Shown: positions 1 to 6,655, counted from the first letter of the stretch. The stretch: DNA of 10,133 nt from Pyramidobacter sp. (GCA_016286835.1 JAEEUD010000044.1:1-10133), one strand, 5' to 3'. Numbers and translations: made by a program. Notes: generated from the sequence alone by a model not told the origin.

Positions 1-488
1 ATGTCCTTGTCGGTGATGCCGTAGGCGTTGAGGATGATGCGGCAGTAGGTCTCGATGCCCTGGCCGATGGCGCCGAAGTCGATCGGCTTGCCGCGGAAGT
101 CCTCGATGGTCTTCATGTCGTCGCCCTTGACGAGCACGTGGCAGGGCATAGGATAGATGGCCGCGACGAAACGAAGGCTGGTGAGCGGCTTCTTGAAAGC
201 GCCGGTACCGGTAACGCCTTCATTGATGGTGGCCGACTGGCACATGCCGAACTCGATGTCGCCCTTGACCAGCGCGTTCAGGTTCTTGGTGGAACCGCCG
301 GTGACGGCCGTGTAGTTGACGCCGTTGTTGGCCGCGTTGCCGACCTGAGCGATCGTGTTGCCGATCAGGTAGAAACCGCCGCCCACGCTGCTGGTGCCGA
401 TACGGGCAAAGTCATCGGCGAACGCGCACGTCGCCAGAGCCAGCACAACAGCCGCCGCGAAAACGCTCTTCACAGTTTTGCGAATCAT
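1..488 (-). CDS. TAXI-family TRAP transporter substrate-binding protein, N-terminal part (runs off window)
   Basis: The reading frame runs from an ATG at 486-488 on the minus strand to the window edge without a stop, giving about 162 residues. Residues 1-24 form a signal peptide: basic start MIRKTVK, a hydrophobic Ala/Val/Leu stretch, and AFA before DD as the likely cleavage site. The next segment, IGTSSVGGGFYLIGNTIAQV, matches the opening of TAXI-type receptors, followed by TGGSTKNLNAL and a GDIEFGMCQS stretch typical of the ligand-binding lobe. Family knowledge: these periplasmic receptors deliver organic acids or amino acids to a fused TRAP membrane subunit, which would lie beyond position 1. 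A strong SD (GGGGAGG, complement of 497-503) sits 8 bases before the ATG. A Cys at residue 21 gives a poor lipobox (LATC), so a soluble periplasmic form is more likely than a lipoprotein. Substrate unknown. The divergent IclR gene is the probable regulator. Confidence 0.9.
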   Translation of the reverse strand, partial: MIRKTVKSVFAAAVVLALATCAFADDFARIGTSSVGGGFYLIGNTIAQVGNAANNGVNYTAVTGGSTKNLNALVKGDIEFGMCQSATINEGVTGTGAFKKPLTSLRFVAAIYPMPCHVLVKGDDMKTIEDFRGKPIDFGAIGQGIETYCRIILNAYGITDKD

Positions 489-541
489 TTGAAAAACCTC
501 CCCATAAATATGAGACGTATTTTTGCCGGTCTCCCGCGGAC

Positions 542-576
542 TTTTACGGTATGAAATACAGTTCTACCGCGTGGTA
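542..576. promoter_or_regulatory. Inverted repeats in the TAXI gene leader (candidate operators)
   Basis: Two dyads lie just downstream of the predicted start site. GTAT-GAA-ATAC at 549-559 has perfect 4-bp arms. TACC-GCGT-GGTA at 565-576 also has 4-bp arms. Read on the minus strand, 542-556 is TTTCAT-ACC-GTAAAA, which matches 10 of 12 arm positions of the perfect dyad in front of iclR (771-785). Binding by the neighbouring IclR protein is an inference. Confidence 0.4.
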
Positions 577-588
577 ATCGACATCGTT

Positions 589-617
589 ATTATGACGGCA
601 TGACTAATTATTGTCAA
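589..617 (-). promoter_or_regulatory. Sigma70-like promoter of the TAXI/TRAP gene
   Basis: On the minus strand TTGACA (complement of 612-617) is followed after exactly 17 bases by CATAAT (complement of 589-594). This predicts a transcript start near 582 and a leader of roughly 95 bases before the ATG at 488. The leader contains two short inverted repeats (549-559 and 565-576), so control downstream of the start site is possible. Confidence 0.75.
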
Positions 618-641
618 GAAAAAAATCATGCGAGGTTATAT

Positions 642-654
642 TTATTACGAATAA
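642..654. promoter_or_regulatory. 13-bp inverted repeat upstream of the TAXI -35 box
   Basis: TTATT-ACG-AATAA is a perfect dyad with 5-bp arms and a 3-bp centre. It lies about 25 bp upstream of the -35 box of the minus-strand promoter, where an activator would sit. It overlaps a longer imperfect dyad (GGTTAT at 634-639 with ATAACC at 651-656). Function is not known. Confidence 0.35.
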
Positions 655-750
655 CCAGCCACGACCGTAAAAACACGATCGATCCTTGTCGGATACAGCG
701 TCGGCAGTATCGATGTTGTTTGTTTCGGGCAATAATTTTTCTGTCACTTC

Positions 751-785
751 TTCCATATACTGCAAAGGACTTTCATATTATGAAA
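751..785. promoter_or_regulatory. Candidate tandem IclR operator in front of the regulator gene
   Basis: TTTCAT-ATT-ATGAAA at 771-785 is a perfect inverted repeat with 6-bp arms and a 3-bp centre, the arm and spacing layout known for many IclR-family sites. A degenerate copy, TTCCAT-ATA-CTGCAA at 751-765, agrees at 11 of 15 positions. The two centres are 20 bp apart, two turns of the helix, so tetramer binding is plausible. The perfect copy covers the -35 zone of the promoter ending at 799, which suggests autorepression. Confidence 0.5.
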
Positions 786-790
786 ATTCG

Positions 791-799
791 TGATACAAT
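791..799 (+). promoter_or_regulatory. Extended -10 promoter of the IclR-family gene
   Basis: TGATACAAT at 791-799 is an extended -10 element (TG-N-TACAAT). The -35 position is poor (TTTCAT at 771-776), as expected when an extended -10 is present, and coincides with the left arm of the candidate operator. Predicted transcript start is near 806. Confidence 0.5.
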
Positions 800-845
800 G
801 ACGTAAAAGTTTTTGATAAAAACGTACGGAAAGGAGGACAGCGCG

Positions 846-1637
846 ATGAACAAGACGACCAGCGGCGCTTCGTCGATCCGGAAATGCCTGTCTGTGCTTG
901 ACTGTTTCACTGAAGAAACGCCGCGTCTTTCTCTCTCGCAGACGGCGGAAAAGACCGGTTTTTCCATGCCGACGACGCTGCGCGTGCTCTCGGTGCTGTG
1001 CGAGGAGGGTTTTCTGGAGCGCGGCGAAGACCGGCTCTATCAGCCCAGCTGGAAGACCTACCGACTCGGCCGACTTTTCGACGCGCACGACGCCATCCGC
1101 AACGCTATCCTTCCGGCCATGCGCCGCCTGCGAGACGCCACAGGCGAAACGGTCAGCCTCTACTGCAAGCACGGCATCCACCGCGTCTGCGTTGAGCAGG
1201 CCGTGAGCACGCACGAACTGCGGAGATCGTCACATCCCGGTTATCCCTACCCACTTTGGGCTGGCGCGATCGCCAAGATCTTTCTTTCCTACATGACACC
1301 GGAGGAAGTCGAGCGTGTGCGGCTTGAAGCTCCGCCCGCCCGTCAGGCGCTGTGGGACTCATTTCTCGAAGAAGCGCAGGCGGCCCGCACGCGCGGCTAT
1401 TCATTCAGCAACGCCGAGCGCGAAGAGGGCATCGCCTCAGTTGCCTGTCCGCTACTGGACTCGCGCGGACGGCTGGCCGCCGGGCTGGGCATCTCTGGCC
1501 CCAACTTCCGCTTCAACGAACAAGCCCGTCTCGCCGCCGTGCCGCTGCTCGTGAGCGAATGCCGCCGGCTCACCGACGAACACGGAGTTGCCCTCTCCTA
1601 TTGCGCGTTCGTCCTTCCTCAGTCAGAACAAGCCTAA
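846..1637 (+). CDS. IclR-family transcriptional regulator
   Basis: A 263-residue protein of normal family length. The ATG at 846 is chosen because AAGGAGGA (831-838) sits 7 bases upstream; an in-frame TTG at 813 has no such signal. Residues about 8-62 form the N-terminal winged helix (SLSQTAEKTGFSMPTTLRVL is the HTH core). Residues about 80-245 are the ligand-binding domain, with the family landmarks LWAGAIAKIFLSYM (138-150), GYSFSNAEREEGIASVACP (184-202) and GLGISGP (213-219). IclR proteins are usually dimers or tetramers that sense small organic acids or aromatic compounds. It is divergent from the TAXI/TRAP receptor gene, with operator-like repeats in between, so it most likely controls that transporter and itself. 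Ligand and sign of control cannot be read from the sequence. The gene ends at a bidirectional terminator. Confidence 0.92.
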   Translation: MNKTTSGASSIRKCLSVLDCFTEETPRLSLSQTAEKTGFSMPTTLRVLSVLCEEGFLERGEDRLYQPSWKTYRLGRLFDAHDAIRNAILPAMRRLRDATGETVSLYCKHGIHRVCVEQAVSTHELRRSSHPGYPYPLWAGAIAKIFLSYMTPEEVERVRLEAPPARQALWDSFLEEAQAARTRGYSFSNAEREEGIASVACPLLDSRGRLAAGLGISGPNFRFNEQARLAAVPLLVSECRRLTDEHGVALSYCAFVLPQSEQA

Positions 1638-1643
1638 AAAATA

Positions 1644-1677
1644 ACGATCCCGTCCTCCTCTGCGAGAACGGGATCGT
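1644..1677. terminator. Bidirectional intrinsic terminator between iclR-type gene and MATE gene
   Basis: ACGATCCCGT at 1644-1653 pairs perfectly with ACGGGATCGT at 1668-1677 around a 14-base loop. ATTTTG follows on the plus strand and a run of A (1636-1641, U on the other strand) precedes it. It lies between two convergent genes and can serve both. Confidence 0.8.
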
Positions 1678-1690
1678 ATTTTGTTGTGCC

Positions 1691-3049
1691 TCATTCAAGC
1701 GGCTCGTGCAGCCTGGCCTCGTAGCTTTTGCGCTTGAGCAGGTAATAACCGAACGTCAATACAGCCGTTGTGATCCAGGCGATCGGATAGCCCCAGAACA
1801 CCAGCGCGATGCGGTGTTCGATGGCCAGAGCGATGGCCAGATAGACCTGACGCACCACGACCATGCCGAACAGCGACAGCAGCATCGGGATCTTCGTGTC
1901 GCCATAGCCGCGTGTCACGCCCAGGCTGACTTCGCGCAGCGCCATCACGGCATAGAACGGCAGAAGAGTGCGCATCATCTGCACGCCGACGGAGATGACC
2001 AGCGGATTGCCGTTGAACAGACGGATCATCTTATCCGCCGAGAAATAAAGGATCGTCCCCAGCGTCACGCTGTAACACAGGGCCAGCGTCGCGCAGCAGC
2101 GCACGCCTCCGCGGATGCGCTCCGCCTTGCGGGCGCCGACGTTCTGTCCCACGTAAGTCGTCAGCGCCAGGCCGAATGCCTTGCACGGCAGCGCCACGAA
2201 ACGATCGATCTTGCCGGCTGCGCCCATGCCCGCCATGGAGACAGCGTCGAAGCTGCTGATGTACTTCCACACGAACAGATTCGAGAACAGGATCAGCGAG
2301 TTCTGCACGCCGGCCGGCATCCCGATGCCGATCATGTCAGCGATCAGTCGCTTCTCGCGTTTCAGTTCGGCGAACGTGAGGCGGAAGCTCGGCTCGTTGC
2401 GCCGCAGCCTTGAATACACGGCCAGCACCGAGACGAACTGAGAGATGACCGTCGCGCAGGCAACGCCGGCCACGCCCAGCCGCAGCCAGGCGACGAAGAC
2501 GAGATCGAGCACGACATTGAGCGCGCACACGGCCGCAAGGATCGTGAACGGCCCTCGTGAATCGCCGACGGCGCGCAGCAGGCCCGCGGCGACGTTGTAG
2601 ATGACGGTGAACAAAATCCCTGCCAGATAGATGCGCAGATAGATCACCGCGTCACCGTATACCTCTGCGGGAACGGAGATCATGCGGATCAGCGACGGCG
2701 CGACGAAGATGCCTGCGACCGACAGGGCCGTGCCGAGCAGCACGGCTGAGGCAAAGCCGTTTCGCATCGACGCGGACATGCGCTCGTTCTCCCCCGCCCC
2801 GAAATAGCGCGAGACGACAACGGAGGCGCCGATGGACATGCCGTTGAAAAAACCGACGACCATCTGCGAGATGGCCGTACACACGCTCACCGCCGCCAGC
2901 GCCTTGTCCCCGACGAAATTGCCGACCACCAGCGCGTCGGCCGTGTTGTACAGGTTTTGCAGCAGTTCCGCAAGCACGATGGGGATCGCGAACAGCGTCA
3001 GTTTTTTGAGAATGTTCCCCTCTGTAAAATCGATCGTCCGCCGCTCCAC
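1691..3049 (-). CDS. MATE-family multidrug/toxin efflux transporter
   Basis: A 452-residue polytopic membrane protein of the size expected for 12-helix MATE carriers, which exchange Na+ or H+ for drugs or metabolites. Visible signatures are the first helix LTLFAIPIVLAELLQNLYNTADALVVG, the loop helix GMSIGASVVVSRYFGAG, and AAGLLRAVGDSRGPF after the fifth or sixth helix. The second half repeats the pattern (MIGIGMPAGVQNSLILFSN, LGVTRGYGDTKIP), as expected from internal duplication. The start is the GTG at 3047-3049, because GGGAGG lies 7 bases upstream. A TTG nine codons earlier (3076) would lack an SD and would leave the SD inside the gene. It sits closest to the DinF/NorM-like bacterial branch; substrate unknown. 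It has its own promoter and a shared terminator, so it is probably transcribed alone. Confidence 0.93.
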   Translation of the reverse strand: MERRTIDFTEGNILKKLTLFAIPIVLAELLQNLYNTADALVVGNFVGDKALAAVSVCTAISQMVVGFFNGMSIGASVVVSRYFGAGENERMSASMRNGFASAVLLGTALSVAGIFVAPSLIRMISVPAEVYGDAVIYLRIYLAGILFTVIYNVAAGLLRAVGDSRGPFTILAAVCALNVVLDLVFVAWLRLGVAGVACATVISQFVSVLAVYSRLRRNEPSFRLTFAELKREKRLIADMIGIGMPAGVQNSLILFSNLFVWKYISSFDAVSMAGMGAAGKIDRFVALPCKAFGLALTTYVGQNVGARKAERIRGGVRCCATLALCYSVTLGTILYFSADKMIRLFNGNPLVISVGVQMMRTLLPFYAVMALREVSLGVTRGYGDTKIPMLLSLFGMVVVRQVYLAIALAIEHRIALVFWGYPIAWITTAVLTFGYYLLKRKSYEARLHEPLE

Positions 3050-3083
3050 ATTTTCGCCTCCCTCAAATCCTATCAATTCATTT

Positions 3084-3112
3084 AAGATAATCTAACCAGC
3101 CGTTTTTGTCAA
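3084..3112 (-). promoter_or_regulatory. Sigma70-like promoter of the MATE gene
   Basis: On the minus strand TTGACA (complement of 3107-3112), 17 bases, then TATCTT (complement of 3084-3089). The predicted start is near 3077, leaving a short leader before the GTG at 3049. The box is flanked by a 7-bp inverted repeat, GCCGTTT (3099-3105) with AAACGGC (3118-3124), which spans the -35 element and could be an operator. Confidence 0.7.
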
Positions 3113-3152
3113 ACATGAAACGGCCTGTTCCGGGCACAGGACGACGGACATG

Positions 3153-3184
3153 AAAACAGCCTCTCGTGCGCGAGAGGCTGTTTT
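3153..3184 (-). terminator. Intrinsic terminator of the GntR-family gene
   Basis: A perfect 14-bp stem, AAAACAGCCTCTCG (3153-3166) with its complement (3171-3184), around a 4-base loop. Read on the minus strand it ends in TTTT, 8 bases after the GntR stop codon at 3192-3194. Confidence 0.85.
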
Positions 3185-3191
3185 GAGAACG

Positions 3192-3866
3192 CTATTTGTC
3201 AGGGCGGTAGGCCTTGCCCTCCATGTACGCTTCGATGCGGTTTTCGGCAAGCGCGGCAAGGTTGCCGGCCCGCAGGTTTTCAACGATCTTGTGATGGAAC
3301 GTGTAGATCCGCGGCAGGTCCTCCGGCCCGACGTTGTGGATCATGTACTGGAAGAGGCGCGAATACGTCTTTTTGAGCAGCTCTGTCGTCCATTTCAGGC
3401 CGGAAATGTTGTGGATGTAAAAATGGAAGCGGCACTCCAGATCGAAAAACTCCAGCTGTCCCTCTTCAACGCTCTTTTCAAAGACGGAACGCATTTCCGC
3501 GTACTTGTCGATACAGCGGTTCAGGTAATCGTAATGCGCGTCCGTCATCAGCCGCTGCGACACGATCCGCTCGTACACCTGCATGTCCAGCAGCACGCGC
3601 ACGTTATAGATCTCGTCCACGTCCTCGTCACTGTATTGAAGCACGAGCGCGCCGCGCCGCGGCAACGTCTTGACGATGCCGTACGACTCCAGCACCTTCA
3701 GCGCTTCTCGAACAGGCGAGCGGCTCACGTTCAGCTCCGCCGCCACTTCGTTCTCGCGAATGAACGAGCCGGGCAAAAAGCGCTTGCGCACCAGAAGCTG
3801 GCGGCGCAGATAGCGAACCACTTCCTCCGTGATCGACTGCGCTATGGGAAAATCGTCGGACACCAT
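3192..3866 (-). CDS. GntR-family regulator, FadR/FCD subfamily
   Basis: A 224-residue protein from the ATG at 3864-3866. AAGGAG (complement of 3876-3881) stands 9 bases upstream; longer in-frame starts lie upstream of this SD. Residues about 11-75 are the winged helix (SITEEVVRYL, FIRENEVAAELNVSRSPVREALKVLESYGIV, then the wing LPRRGALV). Residues about 82-218 form the all-helical FCD effector domain. In most FCD proteins a metal site is built from one Asp and three His. Here the D-x-x-F-H motif reads ECRFH (E144, H148), H191 or H192 is present, and the usual last His near the C-terminus is replaced in EAYMEGKAY. The ligand site may therefore be altered. It is not adjacent to an obvious catabolic operon, so its targets cannot be told from here. 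A perfect palindrome lies directly upstream of the SD. Confidence 0.9.
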   Translation of the reverse strand: MVSDDFPIAQSITEEVVRYLRRQLLVRKRFLPGSFIRENEVAAELNVSRSPVREALKVLESYGIVKTLPRRGALVLQYSDEDVDEIYNVRVLLDMQVYERIVSQRLMTDAHYDYLNRCIDKYAEMRSVFEKSVEEGQLEFFDLECRFHFYIHNISGLKWTTELLKKTYSRLFQYMIHNVGPEDLPRIYTFHHKIVENLRAGNLAALAENRIEAYMEGKAYRPDK

Positions 3867-3883
3867 CGTTTTCATCTCCTTGC

Positions 3884-3898
3884 GTCCCGCGGCGGGAC
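3884..3898. promoter_or_regulatory. Perfect 15-bp palindrome next to the GntR gene SD
   Basis: GTCCCGC-G-GCGGGAC has 7-bp perfect arms and lies only 2 bases upstream of the SD of the GntR-family gene. On DNA it could be an autoregulatory operator. In RNA it would fold as a 6-bp stem with a 3-base loop beside the ribosome binding site. A TATTAT that could be the -10 box lies at 3914-3919 (minus), but no convincing -35 was found. Confidence 0.45.
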
Positions 3899-3945
3899 TT
3901 TTTTTACGCTGAAATAATACTCGTTTCCCCGTCAAAATGCCAGAC

Positions 3946-3997
3946 AAAAAGACAAACAGGGCACGCGGCAAAATATTTTTAACCGAGCACCCTGTTT
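3946..3997 (-). terminator. Intrinsic terminator of the flavodiiron gene
   Basis: Read on the minus strand, AAACAGGG (complement of 3990-3997) pairs with CCCTGTTT (complement of 3954-3961). The stem extends to about 15 positions with one mismatch and two G-U pairs (3954-3968 with 3983-3997). GTCTTTTT follows. The stem starts 16 bases after the stop codon of the flavodiiron gene. Confidence 0.65.
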
Positions 3998-4013
3998 TTT
4001 AGTTACGCTTTCA

Positions 4014-5210
4014 TCAGGCGAGGATCTTTTTCGCCATTTCCGCGCCCACTTCGCGCAGAGCGGCTTCGTCGGCCTCGGTGGCGCAGCTCTTCACCTCGAC
4101 GACGTTCTCGACCAGATCCCAGCCGGGCTTGGCCGCCAGCTCCTGAAGCGGCTTGAGCTCCGCGCCCTTGCTCCAGGTGTAGCAGCCGGCGATGGCCAGG
4201 ACGCGTCCGGACACCTTGCAGTTGTCGATCTTCTCCACCACGGGGAACATCGCCGGGAACATGCCCATGTTGTAGCAGCAGCTCAGGAGAGCGATGCCCT
4301 TGCTGCGCCACACGTCGCGGATGATCCAGCTCAGGTCGGCCGTGCTGGCGTCGTAGACTTTGATGTCCTCCACGCCGTTCGCGCGCAGGCCGTCGGCGAT
4401 GCACTCGGCCATGTGCGCCGTGTTGCCGTACATCGAGCCGTACACGATCGTGGCGCTCTTCGTCGTCTCCTGCTTGCTGAGACTGTCGTACAGGGCGACG
4501 ACCTTCGCCACGCCTTCGCCGCGGTGGATCGGGCCGTGCGACGGGCAGATCATCTTGATCGGCAGCGCCGACGCCTTTTTGAGTGCCGCCTGCACGTTCG
4601 TGCTGAAACGGCCGACGATCGTCGCGTAATAGCGGCGCGTCTCAGCCGTGAAGATGTGCATGTCCATCTCATCGTCGAAGATGCCGCCGTTCAGCGCGCC
4701 GTAGCTGCCGAACGCGTCGCACGAGAAGACGATGCCCGTCGTGCTCTCGAACGACACCATCGTCTCCGGCCAATGCACCATCGGGATGGCCGCGAACGTC
4801 AGCTTGTGCGCGCCAAGCTCAAGCGTCTCGCCGTCCTTGATCTCCTTCGTGCTGGCGCTCTCGCCGTAGAATTGTTTGACGAAGTTCAGCGCCTGCTTGT
4901 TGGAGACGATCGTGATATTGGGATACACCTGGCGCAGCATACGGATGGCGCTGGAATGGTCGGGCTCGACGTGGTTGACGATGAGATAATCGACCGGACG
5001 GCCGCCCAGGATGCTCTGGATGCGCTCCAGATACTCGCCGAAGAACTCGGCCTTGACGCCGTCGATCAGCGCGACTTTCTCGTCGTCGATCAGGTACGAA
5101 TTGTAGGAAACGCCGTAGGGCAGCGACCACAGGTTCTCAAACAGGTGCGTCTTGCGGTCGTTGACGCCCACCCACCAGATGTTCTCAGCGACAGAAACAG
5201 CCTTTAACAT
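4014..5210 (-). CDS. fprA: Flavodiiron protein (FprA-type O2/NO reductase)
   Basis: A 398-residue, two-domain protein of normal class A length. Residues 1 to about 250 form the metallo-beta-lactamase-like diiron domain, with the complete ligand set H80-x-E82-x-D84-H85 (NHVEPDHSS), H146 (MVHWPET), D165 (FSCDAFG) and H225 (CPSHGPI). Residues about 253-398 are a flavodoxin domain; its FMN phosphate loop is GSMYGNTA (258-265). These cytoplasmic enzymes reduce O2 to water or NO to N2O with electrons from rubredoxin or F420-type donors, and protect anaerobes from oxygen or nitrosative stress. No rubredoxin gene is visible nearby. The start at 5208-5210 has GGAGG 7 bases upstream; a longer in-frame start at 5297 lacks an SD and lies upstream of the predicted transcript start. 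Confidence 0.95.
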   Translation of the reverse strand: MLKAVSVAENIWWVGVNDRKTHLFENLWSLPYGVSYNSYLIDDEKVALIDGVKAEFFGEYLERIQSILGGRPVDYLIVNHVEPDHSSAIRMLRQVYPNITIVSNKQALNFVKQFYGESASTKEIKDGETLELGAHKLTFAAIPMVHWPETMVSFESTTGIVFSCDAFGSYGALNGGIFDDEMDMHIFTAETRRYYATIVGRFSTNVQAALKKASALPIKMICPSHGPIHRGEGVAKVVALYDSLSKQETTKSATIVYGSMYGNTAHMAECIADGLRANGVEDIKVYDASTADLSWIIRDVWRSKGIALLSCCYNMGMFPAMFPVVEKIDNCKVSGRVLAIAGCYTWSKGAELKPLQELAAKPGWDLVENVVEVKSCATEADEAALREVGAEMAKKILA

Positions 5211-5282
5211 GGAAAAACCTCCGAAAACGTGATTTTTAGATTCTTGCTCTCCATGTGCCGCGAATGATCGCGACAACGCTTT

Positions 5283-5311
5283 ATTATACGATTTCACGCA
5301 GAAGCGCGCAA
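5283..5311 (-). promoter_or_regulatory. Promoter of the flavodiiron gene
   Basis: A consensus TATAAT (complement of 5283-5288) lies 17 bases after TTGCGC (complement of 5306-5311) on the minus strand. The predicted start is near 5276, giving a leader of about 66 bases. A small perfect dyad, CGCGA-ATGA-TCGCG at 5259-5272, sits right after the start and could be an operator or a leader hairpin. Confidence 0.65.
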
Positions 5312-5333
5312 CTCAAAACGCACGGGCAAAATA

Positions 5334-5363
5334 AAAAGCGGAGAAGCCTGCCTCTCCGCTTTT
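5334..5363 (-). terminator. Intrinsic terminator of the KAS III gene
   Basis: AAAAGCGGAGA (5334-5344) pairs perfectly with TCTCCGCTTTT (5353-5363) around an 8-base loop. The minus-strand read ends in TTTTTATTTT, about 29 bases after the KAS III stop. It separates that gene from the flavodiiron promoter immediately downstream. Confidence 0.85.
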
Positions 5364-5391
5364 ATTTCCTGATTGTCAATGACTCTTTATT

Positions 5392-6414
5392 TCAGTACGC
5401 CCACTCGATCACGGCCGTGCCCCACGAGAGACCGACGCCGAAGCCGGAGACGAGCACCTTCATGCCCGGTTTCAGCCGTCCCGACGCGGCAGCGCGGGCC
5501 AGTGCGATCGGCACCGTGGACGACACCGTGTTGCCCGTCTCGGCCAGATCGATGACGAACTTTTCCGGCGGCACGCCGAGCGCGTCGCGAACGCGTTCCA
5601 GCAGCAACTGTGAAGCCTGATGGAAGACGACAAGGTCGATATCCTCTTTCTTCAGTCCGGCGCGTTCCAGCGTGCGATCGACCGAGCCGGGAACCTCGCC
5701 CACTGAGAACTCGAGCACTTTTCGTCCGTCCATGTAGATGTTCTCTTTGCTGTGCGTGTTGCCGAAGCGGTTCGTGTAGGCGTTTCCCGTCGTGTCCGAA
5801 TAGGGCATGGCCTCCGCGCCGGCTTCGATGATGATGTCGCGGAATCCCGTTCCGTCCGTGCCAAAATCAAAGCCAGTGACGCGGTCGGCTTCGCTTGCTT
5901 CCAGCAGCGTCGCCGTAAAGCCGTCGCCGAAGATCGTGCGGATCGCCTTGTCCATCTTGTTCGCGTACTTCGCCACGACGTCGCCCGTGATAAGCAGTAC
6001 GCGCCTGGCGATCCCGGCCGAGATGAACCCCTTGGAGATGCCCAGTCCGTACAGGAAGCCCGAGCAGCCCAGTTCATAATCGACCGCACCGCACGTCTTG
6101 CGCAGACCGAGCTGGCCGTGCACCACGCAGGCCGTCGCCGGAGCGATGTAATCGCGCGTCTCCGTGCAGATGACGAGCATGTCGATCGTGTCACGCGCGA
6201 TGTCGGGATGCTCCTCGAAGAACTTGTTCGCGACCATCACGTGATAATACGACGCCGGTACGCCAGCTTCGGCCACGTGACGCTCGGCAATGCCCGTCTT
6301 GTGGAGGATCTTCTCCGGCGTCCACGTGCCGAACTCCTGAACGAGAAGCTCGTTCGTCTCAACTTTCTCCGGCACGCACCACGAGATGCCGCGGACTGTC
6401 ATTCCACTGTTCAT
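5392..6414 (-). CDS. Ketoacyl-ACP synthase III (FabH-like)
   Basis: A 340-residue thiolase-fold condensing enzyme. The Cys-His-Asn triad is complete: C117 in YELGCSGFLYGL, H265 in VFHQAS and N295 in ETGNTVSST. Family knowledge: KAS III enzymes condense an acyl-CoA with malonyl-ACP, and relatives make alkylquinolones, acyl side chains or related products. The start at 6412-6414 has AGGAGG 8 bases upstream. There are no other fab genes around it, and it has its own promoter and terminator. It may therefore be a specialised acyl-priming enzyme rather than the housekeeping FabH, but this is inference and FabH cannot be excluded. No symbol is given for that reason. Confidence 0.9.
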   Translation of the reverse strand: MNSGMTVRGISWCVPEKVETNELLVQEFGTWTPEKILHKTGIAERHVAEAGVPASYYHVMVANKFFEEHPDIARDTIDMLVICTETRDYIAPATACVVHGQLGLRKTCGAVDYELGCSGFLYGLGISKGFISAGIARRVLLITGDVVAKYANKMDKAIRTIFGDGFTATLLEASEADRVTGFDFGTDGTGFRDIIIEAGAEAMPYSDTTGNAYTNRFGNTHSKENIYMDGRKVLEFSVGEVPGSVDRTLERAGLKKEDIDLVVFHQASQLLLERVRDALGVPPEKFVIDLAETGNTVSSTVPIALARAAASGRLKPGMKVLVSGFGVGLSWGTAVIEWAY

Positions 6415-6476
6415 TTATTGTTCCTCCTGTTATTCTCATCAACTTTTAATACCTGCTCACAAAAAACAACTCGCCT

Positions 6477-6505
6477 ATTTTACCCGTTCGCGGGCGTTTT
6501 GGCAA
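6477..6505 (-). promoter_or_regulatory. Promoter of the KAS III gene
   Basis: On the minus strand TTGCCA (complement of 6500-6505) is followed after 17 bases by TAAAAT (complement of 6477-6482). The predicted start is near 6470 and the leader about 56 bases. The spacer holds a short dyad, CCCG-TTCG-CGGG (6483-6494), positioned where a repressor could block polymerase. Confidence 0.65.
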
Positions 6506-6592
6506 TGAGCATTTGCCCCGTCTTTTGCTTGCCGAAAACTAAAAAACACTGTCGATCTGAGCTTCGTACCGTCTGTACGCCGCAAAATACGG

Positions 6593-6598
6593 TATAAT
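6593..6598 (+). promoter_or_regulatory. Likely -10 box of the aminotransferase promoter
   Basis: A consensus TATAAT lies 57 bases before the aminotransferase ATG. No good -35 is visible at 15-19 bases upstream (the region reads CCGTCTGT), so the promoter may need an activator or be weak. Predicted start near 6605. Confidence 0.5.
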
Positions 6599-6615
6599 GC
6601 TGATTTATGATTTTT

Positions 6616-6635
6616 GGCGCGATTATATTCGCGCC
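6616..6635. promoter_or_regulatory. Perfect inverted repeat in the aminotransferase leader
   Basis: GGCGCGA-TTATAT-TCGCGCC has perfect 7-bp arms and a 6-base AT-only centre. It lies between the predicted transcript start and the SD AGGAG at 6640-6644. It could be an operator or a leader hairpin that limits access to the ribosome binding site. There is no U-run after it, so it is not a terminator. Confidence 0.45.
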
Positions 6636-6655
6636 GCCCAGGAGATGATCCGTCA

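Noticed and set aside
611..642. Plus-strand promoter TTGTCA ... TATATT
   Set aside because: The spacer is 20 bases and no gene starts nearby. The same bases form the -35 box of the much better minus-strand promoter.
600..806. 68-codon plus-strand frame in the TAXI/IclR gap
   Set aside because: No SD before it, and it overlaps promoter and operator-like elements. The region reads better as regulatory DNA.
1352..2413. 353-codon plus-strand frame across the iclR-type 3' end and the MATE gene
   Set aside because: It crosses a strong terminator and overlaps two well-supported genes; its Arg/Gln/His-rich translation is typical of out-of-frame reading.
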